DNA of 64,000 bases. It comes from Urbifossiella sp046350095 (GTDB lineage Bacteria; Planctomycetota; Planctomycetia; Gemmatales; Gemmataceae). The stretch spans positions 620,001 through 684,000 of the forward strand of contig JAXMBA010000003.1 in assembly GCA_046350095.1 (NCBI GenBank), written 5' to 3'. The notes beneath the pieces are model-generated. The model saw nothing but the letters and a program-made list of their open reading frames with translations. It was not told the origin of the DNA and did not search any database. A program made the position numbers and the translations under genes. Below are positions 17,100 to 25,207 of this stretch, piece by piece (position 1 is the stretch's first letter; every line of letters starts with the position of its first letter).

Positions 17100-17621
17100 A
17101 TGTCGCTCTCCCGCATTCCGCTCCTCACGGCCGCCCTCGCCCTGGGGGCGTCGCCCGCGGCCGCTCAGGAGAAGTCGCCGCTGGTCGTCCGCGACCGCGT
17201 GCAGCTGAACCTCGCGGGGGCCGAGGCGGTGCTGGCCGCGGCCCAGAAGAAGGCGGCGGCGCTGGGGCTGAAGTGCAACGTGGCGGTGGTGGACGACGGC
17301 GGGCACCTGCTGGCGTTCGCCCGGATGGACGGGGCGCGGCCGGCGAGCGTCAACACCGCCCTGATCAAGGCGATGTCGGCGGCCACCTTCCGCCAGGAGA
17401 CCGGCCCCCTCCCGGCGAAGGGCGAGCCCGACCTCCACCTGAGCCTGTCCCTCCAGACCGCGAGCGGCGGCCGGGTGACGACGCTCAAGGGGGGCGTGCC
17501 GATCGTGATCGACGGGCAGGTGGTCGGCGGGGTCGGGGTCGGCGGCGGGAGCGGCGAGCAGGACGCCGAGGTGGCGAAGGCCGGCGTCCAGGCCCTCCTC
17601 GACGCGCTGCGCAACAAGTAG
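17100..17621 (+). CDS. GlcG/HbpS-like heme-binding family protein, exported
   Basis: This encodes 173 residues with a signal peptide ending near SPAAAQ. The mature part has the GlcG/HbpS (DUF336) pattern: NLAGAEAVLAAAQKKAAALG, NVAVVDDGGHLLAFARMDGA near residue 60, and a C-terminal VIDGQVVGGVGVGGGSGEQDAEVAKAG. Members are small oligomeric proteins, some shown to bind heme or degradation products extracellularly; the ligand here is unknown. The gene has the same direction as the thioredoxin gene, with a gap of about 70 bases, and is followed by a DinB-like gene 29 bases downstream. Confidence 0.87.
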   Translation: MSLSRIPLLTAALALGASPAAAQEKSPLVVRDRVQLNLAGAEAVLAAAQKKAAALGLKCNVAVVDDGGHLLAFARMDGARPASVNTALIKAMSAATFRQETGPLPAKGEPDLHLSLSLQTASGGRVTTLKGGVPIVIDGQVVGGVGVGGGSGEQDAEVAKAGVQALLDALRNK

Positions 17622-17650
17622 TCCGGCGGGTCACCGGAGCGGGGGACGAC

Positions 17651-18163
17651 ATGACCGACGGCACGGCGGCCCTGGTGGGCCGCGAACTGGCGGACGAGCT
17701 CGGGCAGGCCCTGGGCCGCATCGAGCACTGCGTCGGCCAGCTGACCGACGCCCAGACGTGGTGGCGGCCGCGCGCCGACCTCAACAGCGTCGGGAACCTC
17801 GTCCTGCACCTGGCCGGGAACGTCCGCCAGCTGATTTGCAGCGAGCTGGGCGGTGCCCCCGACGCGCGTGACCGACAGGCCGAGTTCGACGCGCGGGGGC
17901 CGGTCCCGCGGGCCGACCTGCTGGCCGGCCTGCGGGCGGCGGTGGCGGACGCCGCGGCGGTGTTGACGGGGCCGGCGGCGGCCGACTGGGCGCGGGCCTG
18001 CTCGTTCCGGGGGCAGCCGGCGACCGCCGTCGGGCTGGCGGTCCGGAGCGTGGCCCACTTCCGCGGGCACGCCCAGGAGGTCATCCACCTGACGCGGACG
18101 ATCCTGGGCGACGCCTACCGGTTCGCCGGCCCGCCGCCCGGCGGCCCGCCCCGCGCCGTGTGA
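17651..18163 (+). CDS. DinB-like (DUF1572) protein
   Basis: This encodes 170 residues. It begins with a helix (LVGRELADELGQALGRIEHCV), then NSVGNLVLHLAGNVRQL (about residues 55-71), and near the C-terminus VAHFRGHAQEVIHLTR. The histidines in these helices match the metal-binding positions of the DinB four-helix bundle. DinB/DUF1572 proteins are thought to be thiol-dependent or metal-dependent enzymes, but the reaction of this member is unknown. It is cytoplasmic, having no signal peptide. It ends in a Pro/Gly-rich tail and is convergent with the MacB gene. Confidence 0.82.
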   Translation: MTDGTAALVGRELADELGQALGRIEHCVGQLTDAQTWWRPRADLNSVGNLVLHLAGNVRQLICSELGGAPDARDRQAEFDARGPVPRADLLAGLRAAVADAAAVLTGPAAADWARACSFRGQPATAVGLAVRSVAHFRGHAQEVIHLTRTILGDAYRFAGPPPGGPPRAV

Positions 18164-18170
18164 CGCGCGG

Positions 18171-18204
18171 GCCGCGGCTCCCGGCCCGGCCGACGAGCCG
18201 CGGC
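18171..18204. terminator. Hairpin between convergent genes
   Basis: GCCGCGGCT (18171-18179) pairs with AGCCGCGGC (18196-18204) in the gap between the DinB-like gene and the macB gene, which converge here. No T tract is present, so it is only a plausible bidirectional terminator. Confidence 0.4.
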
Positions 18205-18265
18205 AGCGGGTGTGCGACGACTTCGGACGGACGCCGGCACCGCCGGCGGCCCGATCCCGAACTCG

Positions 18266-20401
18266 TCACTGATGTCGGAGGGCGTCGATCGGGTCGAGCC
18301 GGGCCGCCGTCCGAGCCGGGTAGTACCCGAACACCAGTCCGACGGTCACCGCCACGCCGACGGCCGCGGCGATCGCCGGGTACGAGGTCTCGGTCGGCCA
18401 GTGGAGGGCGGCGCGGACCAGGAGCGAGCCGGCGCGGCCGACGACCACCCCGGCCGCGCCGCCGACCAGGCACAGGACGACCGCCTCGACCAGGAACTGC
18501 CGCAGGATCAGCCGCGGCCGGGCGCCGACGGCCATCCGCAGGCCCACCTCCCGCGTCCGCTCGGTGACCGACACCAGCATGATGTTCATGATCCCGACGC
18601 CGCCGACCACCAGCGAGATCAGCGCCACGACCAGCAGCAGCCCGCCGATCAGCTCGGACGCCGCCGCCATCGTCCGCATCATCTCGGTCATGTCGCGGAC
18701 GCTGAAGTCGTCCTCCTGCCCGTCCCGGATGCGGTGCCGCTGGCGGAGCACGGCGGTGACCTGTTCGACCGCCCGCGGCACGTCCTGCGGGGAGGCGGCG
18801 CGGGCGAGGATCTGGTCCACGGTGGTGAACCGGACCGGCTGCGGCGTGTCGGCCGCCTGCGTCGCCGACGGGACCGGGTAGAGCGGCTGACTCCCGGGGT
18901 AGAGTTTACTCAACGTGTTCACCCGCGGGGCGCCGTCCGCCGTCGAGGCGCCCGGCCCGGCGGTCACGAACGCCACGCCGCTGACCCGGTACTTGACCGT
19001 CGTCCACGGGGCCAGGACGACGTCGTCCTGGTCCATGCCGAGCATGTTCGCCCCCTTGCGGGTCAGCACCCCGACCACGCGGAACGACACGTTCTGGATG
19101 CGGATCTCGGCCCCGAGCGGGGACCGGCCGGCGAACAGCTCGCGGACGATCGTCTGCCCCACCAGGCACACCTGCGCCCCGTTCCGCACGTCGCGGTCGG
19201 TGAACCCGACCCCCTCGGCCAGCGGCTCCCAGTCGCGGACCGCCAGGAACGACGGCGTCGTCCCGACGATCGCCAGCGGGACCCAGTTCCGGTTGCCGGC
19301 GACGACCTGCGTCCGGGCCTTCACCATCGGGGCGACGCCGGCCAGCGCGGGGCACTGGCGGAGGAGCTCGTCGGCGTCGTCCGGCGTCAGCGTCGGGGTG
19401 CTCCCGACCCCCATCGTCACGCCGCCGCTGGAGGCCGCCCCGGGGAGCACGAGGATGGTGTTCGCCCCCATGCTGGCGATGTTCCGCTCGACCGCCGCGC
19501 GCGAGCCCTGCCCGACCTCCATCATGGCGATCACCGCCGCCACCCCGATCACGATCCCGAGAGCGGTCAGAGCCGACCGCATCGCGTTCCGCAGCAGTGC
19601 GGTCAGGGCCGCGGCCAGCACCCGCGGCAGCACCCGCCCGCGGGCCGGCGGGTGCGGCGCCGCGGGGAGCTCGTCGGGCGGCGCCGGCGCGACGGGCTCG
19701 ACCTCCTGGGCCACGTCGCTCACGACCCGCCCGTCGTGGAGGGTGACCACGCGCCGGGCGTGGCGGGCGACCACCGGGTCGTGGGTGACGAGGACGACGG
19801 TCATCCCCTCGGCGTTCAGCTGCTGGAACAGCCGGAGGATGTCCGCGCTGGTCTTGCTGTCGAGGTTCCCGGTCGGCTCGTCGGCCAGGAGCAGGGGCGG
19901 GCGGTTGACCAGCGCGCGTGCGATGGCCACGCGCTGCTGCTGCCCGCCGGACATCTGGGTCGGCTCGTGCCCGAGCCAGTCGTGCAACCCGACGCGGTCC
20001 AGAAGGGCGGCGGCGCGGGCGGTCATCTCGGCGTCGGGGACCGCGTCCCGGCCGCACTCCAGCGGGAGCCGGACGTTGTCCAGCGCGGACGTGCGGGGGA
20101 GGAGGTTGAAGCTCTGGAACACGAAGCCGATCTTCCGGCTGCGGACGTCCGCCCGGGCCTCGACCGACAGCCCCGACACGTCCTCGCCGTCGAGCCGGTA
20201 GGTGCCGGCGGACGGCCGGTCGAGGCACCCGAGGAGGTTCATCAGGGTCGTCTTGCCCGACCCGGACGCCCCGACGAGCGCGACCATGTCGCCGCGGCGG
20301 ACGGTCAGCGACACGTCCCGCAGGACGGGGACGTCCACCTCCCCGGGGTGGTACGTTTTGCAGACGCCTTCGAGGCGGATCAGCTCGGCCGGCGGTCCCA
20401 T
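18266..20401 (-). CDS. macB: MacB-type ABC transporter, ATPase fused to FtsX-like permease
   Basis: Couples ATP hydrolysis to export or mechanotransmission across the envelope. The 711-residue protein has the ATPase at residues 1-235: Walker A GASGSGKTT (44-52), signature MSGGQ (150-154), Walker B LLLADEP (170-176). A first membrane helix follows near 275-300 (ALTALGIVIGVAAVIAMME), then a periplasmic MacB_PCD domain (about 305-585) and three C-terminal helices (about 595-700) ending ARTAARLDPIDALRHQ, the FtsX hallmark. It lies 19 bases past the adaptor gene. No TolC-like gene is nearby. The substrate is unknown; macrolides are only the eponymous example. Confidence 0.95.
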   Translation of the reverse strand: MGPPAELIRLEGVCKTYHPGEVDVPVLRDVSLTVRRGDMVALVGASGSGKTTLMNLLGCLDRPSAGTYRLDGEDVSGLSVEARADVRSRKIGFVFQSFNLLPRTSALDNVRLPLECGRDAVPDAEMTARAAALLDRVGLHDWLGHEPTQMSGGQQQRVAIARALVNRPPLLLADEPTGNLDSKTSADILRLFQQLNAEGMTVVLVTHDPVVARHARRVVTLHDGRVVSDVAQEVEPVAPAPPDELPAAPHPPARGRVLPRVLAAALTALLRNAMRSALTALGIVIGVAAVIAMMEVGQGSRAAVERNIASMGANTILVLPGAASSGGVTMGVGSTPTLTPDDADELLRQCPALAGVAPMVKARTQVVAGNRNWVPLAIVGTTPSFLAVRDWEPLAEGVGFTDRDVRNGAQVCLVGQTIVRELFAGRSPLGAEIRIQNVSFRVVGVLTRKGANMLGMDQDDVVLAPWTTVKYRVSGVAFVTAGPGASTADGAPRVNTLSKLYPGSQPLYPVPSATQAADTPQPVRFTTVDQILARAASPQDVPRAVEQVTAVLRQRHRIRDGQEDDFSVRDMTEMMRTMAAASELIGGLLLVVALISLVVGGVGIMNIMLVSVTERTREVGLRMAVGARPRLILRQFLVEAVVLCLVGGAAGVVVGRAGSLLVRAALHWPTETSYPAIAAAVGVAVTVGLVFGYYPARTAARLDPIDALRHQ

Positions 20402-20420
20402 CCCCCGTCCTCCGCGCGGG

Positions 20421-21734
20421 TCAGCGCTTGCCGCCGAAGACGTTCGGGGTGAACGGGCTGGTGGTGGCGCCGGCCTCGGCCCGAACCGGTTCGCCCACGA
20501 CCACCGGGTCGCCGGCGCGCAGGGCGCCCTCGACGACCTCGGTCGAGACGCCGTCGGTGAGTCCGGTGCGGACCTCGACCCGGCGGGGGCCGCCGGGGGC
20601 GTCGACCCAGACCACGCCGCGGTCGGCCGCGTGGGCGGCCGCCGGCTGCCCGGCCGGCTGCCAGCGGAGGGCGGCGTTCGGGACGAGGAGGGCGTCCGGC
20701 CGCCGGCCGGTCTCGAACCGCAGGTTGGCGGTCAGGTACGGGAGGAGTTTGCCGTCCGGGTTGTCGGCCGTCACGGCGACGGTGTAGGTGACGACGTTCT
20801 GGGTCATGGTGGCGTTCAGCCGCACCTGCGCGACCTCCCCGCGGAACTCCTCGCCGGGGTAGGCGTCCACCGTGAACCGGACCGGCTGGCGCGGCCGGAC
20901 GCGGCCGACGTCGGCCTCGTTCACCGACGCCCACACCTGGAGGCGGCGGAGGTCCTTGGCGATGAGGAACAGGCTCGGGGCGTTCAGGCTGGAGACGACC
21001 GTCTGGCCGACGTTCACCCGGCGGTCGATGATCACCCCGCGGACCGGCGAGCGGATGACCGTGTAGTCGAGGTTCCGCTTCGCCTCGCGCTCCTCGGCCT
21101 CGGCCGCCGCCGCCGTCTTCTCGGCCGCGTTCTGGGCCGCCTTCGCCTGCCGGACGGCGGCCTGCGCCACCTCCACGCCGGCCGCCGTCACGTCCTCCGC
21201 CGACCGGGCGGCGTCGTAGTCCTGCTGCGACGCCGACCCGGAGTCGAACGCCGCCCGCACCCGCGCCCAGTCCCGCGCGGCCTGGGTGCGCCGCGCCGCC
21301 GCCTCCTTCGCGTTCGCCTCCGCCCGGTACCCGTCGGCCTCGGCCCTGGCGACTTCGGCTTTCATCTGGGCCACGTGCGCCGCCGCCTTGTCCGCGCGGG
21401 CGCGGTAGACCGCGTCGTCGATCCGGGCCAGGATCGTCCCGTCCTCGACCTGCGTGCCGTAGTCGACCGGGCGGGCGGCGTCGCGCGGGTCGCGGCCGAA
21501 CTCCTGAACGATTCCCACCACCTGCGCCCCGACGTCCACCACCTCCTCGGGCTCGACCGTCCCGGTGGCGACGACGGTGGCGACCAGTTCGCCGCGCTGG
21601 GCCAGGGCGGTGGTGTACGCGGGGTCGTGGCGGCGCGGGCCGCCCGTGGTCCGAATCAAGACCCCGCCCGCGACCGCGGCGGCAAGGCCGACGGCGAGCC
21701 AGAACTTCGGCCGGAGAGCCGCGTTCCACCGCAT
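20421..21734 (-). CDS. macA: MacA/HlyD-type periplasmic adaptor
   Basis: Membrane-fusion protein linking the MacB-type transporter to an outer-membrane channel. The 437-residue protein starts with a membrane anchor (PKFWLAVGLAAAVAGGVLI). The lipoyl/barrel part contains ATGTVEPEEVVDVGAQVVGIVQEF. A long Ala/Glu-rich coiled-coil hairpin spans about residues 120-225 and the barrel returns at VIRSPVRGVIIDRRVNVGQTV. A C-terminal beta domain follows (FTVDAYPGEEFRGEVAQV). The hairpin is rich in alanine and longer than in minimal adaptors. It precedes macB with a 19-base gap, so they form an operon. Confidence 0.93.
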   Translation of the reverse strand: MRWNAALRPKFWLAVGLAAAVAGGVLIRTTGGPRRHDPAYTTALAQRGELVATVVATGTVEPEEVVDVGAQVVGIVQEFGRDPRDAARPVDYGTQVEDGTILARIDDAVYRARADKAAAHVAQMKAEVARAEADGYRAEANAKEAAARRTQAARDWARVRAAFDSGSASQQDYDAARSAEDVTAAGVEVAQAAVRQAKAAQNAAEKTAAAAEAEEREAKRNLDYTVIRSPVRGVIIDRRVNVGQTVVSSLNAPSLFLIAKDLRRLQVWASVNEADVGRVRPRQPVRFTVDAYPGEEFRGEVAQVRLNATMTQNVVTYTVAVTADNPDGKLLPYLTANLRFETGRRPDALLVPNAALRWQPAGQPAAAHAADRGVVWVDAPGGPRRVEVRTGLTDGVSTEVVEGALRAGDPVVVGEPVRAEAGATTSPFTPNVFGGKR

Positions 21735-22359
21735 GACCGCTCCTCCGTTCCGGGTGACACCCCCGGCCGGGTGGACATTTCACGAGTGGCCGAAGCTAGG
21801 AGGCCAAGGCAAAGCTGGTGCCGAGCCGACGTGGTGTGCCAAAGCCGGCACGCGGGCCGGTCCGGACTCAACACTCTCCCCGGCGAACCGCGTCGAGGTG
21901 TGCCGGGGCCGCCCGGGTCGTCGGTCGCTGTGCCGCCGCCGCACACCCGCGCCCCGTCACGGTCTGCGGCCGACCAGCCGATTTTGCCCATCTTCAACCG
22001 TCGCCGCAGATCTGACCCGCTGCGGCTCCGACCTTGCGACAGGGCAGTGGCGATCAACCCCGACGATTTCGAGCCCCCGACCCGGCGTACCGGGCCGCCG
22101 AGGGCGAAGGCCTTGCGGGCGGTGTCACCGCGGTGCGGGAGGTAGCTCGGGATGGGGTGGTAGCTGCCGGCGCCCCCGTGCTCGGCCGACCGCTGCTGAC
22201 GGGCCGGACGCAGCCGCGCGGCGGGTCGTTCGGGCGAGCCTCATTGTGTGTACGGCTCCCCCCCGGGGGGTCCGGGCACGAATTGAGTCAAATACACAAA
22301 TTGATGCGAGATCGACCCGGAGGCGCGTGGGCGGGCGCGAGTCGTTGCCGCGGCCGAGT
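21735..22359. other. Intergenic region, 625 bases
   Basis: This lies upstream of the macA gene and past the end of the SdrD-B surface-protein gene. Short open readings on both strands have random composition and no ribosome sites, so no gene is called. A C7G6 palindrome lies at 22258-22270. An AT-rich patch follows at about 22280-22304 (AATTGAGTCAAATACAC...), which stands out against the GC-rich surroundings. The macA promoter is expected in the left part of this stretch. Confidence 0.5.
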
Positions 22360-24357
22360 TTACGGCGGGGGCGGGTCGCCCGGGCCGCCCTCGTCGTAAC
22401 GGGTGTTGATGAGGATCGTGACCGTGGCCGTGGCGGTGTGCCCGTAGCTGTCGGTCACCACGTACTCGAAGTACACGTAGGTGGCGGCGGCGATCGTCGC
22501 GGGCGGGGTGTAGGTGAAGGAGCCGTCGGCGTGGAGGACGAGGGTGCCGAGGGCCGGCCCGGAGCCGGGGGCCAGGGCGACCGTCAGGGTGTCGCCCGCG
22601 GCCGGCGGGTCGTTGGCGAGGACGTTCCCGGACACGGCCGAGCCGGCGGCGACGGCGTAGAAGTCCGCCACGGCCACGAGCGGGCGGAACAGCGCGTCCG
22701 CGTACGGGCTGCTGGACGAGTTCGTGTCGTCGAGCGTGACGCCGGCGGTGAGGGTGGCGTAGTCGTAGTCGCTGTCGAGCATCTCGTCGGTGCCGGCGCC
22801 CGGTAGCACCGGCCGCAGGGCTTCGGGGCGGGTGAACTTCACCGCGTAGCTGCCGAGCAGGACTTCCCCGAAGTCGTAGTGCCCGGACGAGTCGGTGGTG
22901 ACCGGGTCGCCGAGTTGGTTGTTCTCCGCGTCGAACAGGCGGACCTCGATACCGCCGAGCGGCGCCTCGCCGAGCCCCGGCTCGAACACGCCGTTGCCGT
23001 TGGCGTCGCCCCGCACGTTCCCGCCGACGACGCCGGTGATGGGCTTGAACCAGTAGGACTGCGGCATCATGTGCCGGTCCCAACTCGGGCTCAGCACCTG
23101 CCCGCCGAAGTCGGACGGGAAGCTGTCGGCGGTCATGAACTTGATCCACTGCGGGTCCCGCGGTGGCACCTTGATATACCCGGCGATCGTTCCGCTGAGC
23201 GCGGCGTGCCCGGTGACGACAACCCAGTCGTGCTCGGTGGCTCCGTACCCTTCGACCTCGATCTCCATCCGGCTGTCGCCGAACATGTGCAGACTCTCCT
23301 GCACTGTAATCGTGCCGAAGGAAAGCCCGAAGCCGGGCGCGATGGTCGCGGCCGAAGAAGTTCCGCCGAGCGCCGGGTCGCGGCCGATGTGAAGATTCCC
23401 CGCCACCGTACCCTGCCCGCTGAGGAGTCCGCCTTCAACCCGCATGAGGTGCCCGGGATCACGGGCGAGCACGGTCGTGTTGTCACGGAGTTCGAAGACG
23501 GCTGGCGACCCCGATTGAACGATCGAACCGTTGAACTGAAGGAGGCCGCGCTCGAGCTGGGTCCGGGCCGTCGAGATATAGTTGCCGGCGATGGTCGCCA
23601 GTCCCGGCGCGTCGAGGCGGACGATCCCGTCGTTTGTGACCTTGAGGTCGTCGGCGACCGTACCCCAAGTGGCCCCGGCGGCGTTGATGAGGAATCCCGC
23701 CCCGTCGCGGACTTTGATTTCGGACTCGGACCCGCCGATTCGCTTCGAAGCCCCCACGCTTCCCCCATTCCAGACCAACGACCCCTTGATATCGAAGGTC
23801 GCACTGATCATTAGTGGGTTCGGAGCCCCACCCGCCGCGGGGAACACCTTGAGGGAACTTTGGAGGCCGCCGTCCACGGTCACGTTGTTGAACGTCCCGG
23901 AGTAGACCTTCAGCTCCCCCGAGCCGCTGAGGTAGAGTGTGCCACGGGCGGCGCCCTGCCCGTTGATTGAGATGGCCGACTGGAGTTCCGAGCCGGCACC
24001 GGTCAGTACGAGTTGGTGTTGGAGGATGAGTGTCCCGGTGAAGCCTCCCCTACCTCCGGGAGTAGGTGGAGAGTACGTCGTGATCTTTTTGACAGCTGTG
24101 CTCGCGTCCACCACACAGTCTCGGTTGTATGCGCCCCAGAACTCAACGTCGTCGGCAGCTCCGGGTGCACGATCGGCGTCGATCCACCCGACTCCGCTCT
24201 GCTCGCGCCAATTGTCCTCATCCGTCCAGATGGATGAATTCGGTTCCGGCTGCCAACGGTAGGTGTTGGGCGTCAGGCGAGATTCGAGGCATTCCAACAG
24301 TAGACGGCTGGAGGGCGGTTGATGCCGCTCCGAGGTCCGCGATACGGTTCCTGACAC
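22360..24357 (-). CDS. Giant secreted protein with SdrD-B and Ig/cadherin-like domains
   Basis: This encodes about 665 residues. A GTG at 24357 preceded by GAGGT is the preferred start; an ATG at 24459 would overlap the neighbouring gene by 56 bases. Near the N-terminus lies LLECLESRLTPNTY, the planctomycete LExRxxP-type segment seen in many giant exported proteins. The centre (about 50-420) is a beta-helix-like region with G-rich repeats. An SdrD-B domain follows (GDANGNGVFEPGLGEAPLGGIEV through VKFTRPEAL). A cadherin/VCBS-like domain (SGNVLANDPPAAGDTLTV, YTPPATIAAATY) ends the protein. A role in adhesion or the cell surface is likely. The first two-thirds is less GC-rich than neighbours. 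Confidence 0.85.
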   Translation of the reverse strand: MSGTVSRTSERHQPPSSRLLLECLESRLTPNTYRWQPEPNSSIWTDEDNWREQSGVGWIDADRAPGAADDVEFWGAYNRDCVVDASTAVKKITTYSPPTPGGRGGFTGTLILQHQLVLTGAGSELQSAISINGQGAARGTLYLSGSGELKVYSGTFNNVTVDGGLQSSLKVFPAAGGAPNPLMISATFDIKGSLVWNGGSVGASKRIGGSESEIKVRDGAGFLINAAGATWGTVADDLKVTNDGIVRLDAPGLATIAGNYISTARTQLERGLLQFNGSIVQSGSPAVFELRDNTTVLARDPGHLMRVEGGLLSGQGTVAGNLHIGRDPALGGTSSAATIAPGFGLSFGTITVQESLHMFGDSRMEIEVEGYGATEHDWVVVTGHAALSGTIAGYIKVPPRDPQWIKFMTADSFPSDFGGQVLSPSWDRHMMPQSYWFKPITGVVGGNVRGDANGNGVFEPGLGEAPLGGIEVRLFDAENNQLGDPVTTDSSGHYDFGEVLLGSYAVKFTRPEALRPVLPGAGTDEMLDSDYDYATLTAGVTLDDTNSSSSPYADALFRPLVAVADFYAVAAGSAVSGNVLANDPPAAGDTLTVALAPGSGPALGTLVLHADGSFTYTPPATIAAATYVYFEYVVTDSYGHTATATVTILINTRYDEGGPGDPPPP

Positions 24358-24403
24358 TGTCACTACCTCTGGGATGTGATGGGTGCTGAATGCGTGGCAG
24401 TCG

Positions 24404-24829
24404 CTACTTAGGCTCCAGCCGTGATAATTCGGCGACCTTGAAGCCGTCTTCCTCGCCATGCTGGAGAATGAGTTCGGAGCGAGTGAGCTTCAGAATTCGA
24501 AGTACCGCTTTCTCTCGTTGGTCTTGTCGATCGGCTTTGAGTACGATTTCGTTGCCCTGCACCTGATAGGTTGCGGTGTACGTCTCAGTAGCGCGGCCGA
24601 CGCCCTTAACCGTACTGATGTACTTCCCATCTTTCGCAAACGCTTCGATCGTTTCGGACTTGTCCGGCCTCTTCACACCGCCGTACTTGTCGAGTCGCCA
24701 CTGGCCGACGAGGAGTTCCGCTGGTGTGGCCTTTTCCTTCGGCGGGGGCGCAGGCTCGGGCTGGCCGATGCCGCTCGTCGCGCAGCTGAGGAGCAGGACC
24801 GCGAGGATCAGGTACCGTGTCGCGGTCAT
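24404..24829 (-). CDS. Small exported protein or lipoprotein, TIGR03067-like
   Basis: This encodes 141 residues. The ATG at 24829 follows GGAG at normal spacing; an upstream ATG at 24844 is an alternative. The N-terminus (MTATRYLILAVLLLSC) is a signal sequence whose Cys16 might be lipidated, although the lipobox is imperfect. The mature part begins PAELLVGQWRLDKYGG and continues through KDGKYISTVKG, TYTATYQVQGNEIVLK and SELILQHGEEDGF. This lipocalin-like pattern is shared by a large planctomycete family (TIGR03067-like). The ligand is unknown. Base composition is noticeably less GC-rich than in most of the window. Confidence 0.75.
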   Translation of the reverse strand: MTATRYLILAVLLLSCATSGIGQPEPAPPPKEKATPAELLVGQWRLDKYGGVKRPDKSETIEAFAKDGKYISTVKGVGRATETYTATYQVQGNEIVLKADRQDQREKAVLRILKLTRSELILQHGEEDGFKVAELSRLEPK

Positions 24830-25207
24830 CGCTGCACTCCGCATGAACTGGGTACGTACTCGTCTTGTGACTCGCGCACTTCCGGTCGGTCGCCGCGGAC
24901 GATCAGGAATCCGCCTCGGGCTCGAAAGCGTGCCGCGTGAAACGTGGTGGGCCGTGCGGCGTGGAACTGATCGGATGCTACGCGGCCGAGACACACGAGT
25001 CAACCGCCCGCCACAATTTTCTCCTAGCGACCGGTACATTTCTGGATCTGACTCGGCTGACTTGTCGTGTATACCGCTACCTCGTCGCTTGTGATCGACC
25101 GACTGTACGATCAACATCACACGCCCAACCGTCGCCTGTCGGGCCCGCGGCGGCGAAAGTTCCCGCCGCGGCTTGCGGCCGCCGCCGCGCCCCGGCATAC
25201 TCGGGGC
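24830..25207. other. Divergent intergenic region, 378 bases
   Basis: This lies between the start of the small exported-protein gene (leftward) and the DUF1501 gene (rightward) and should hold both promoters. It is relatively AT-rich to about 25130, with runs such as CACAATTTTCTCC near 25013. No convincing open frame or palindrome was seen. Confidence 0.5.

Noticed and set aside
18266..21734. A complete tripartite pump including a TolC-like channel
   Set aside because: Only the adaptor and MacB genes are present; no outer-membrane factor gene is found on either side.
22034..22399. Possible small gene in the 21735-22359 gap
   Set aside because: No ribosome site, random Arg/Gly-rich translation and overlap with the end of the SdrD-B gene.
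24358..24459. ATG at 24459 as the start of the SdrD-B gene
   Set aside because: It would overlap the next gene by 56 bases and the extra residues are not signal-like; a GTG with ribosome site lies downstream.
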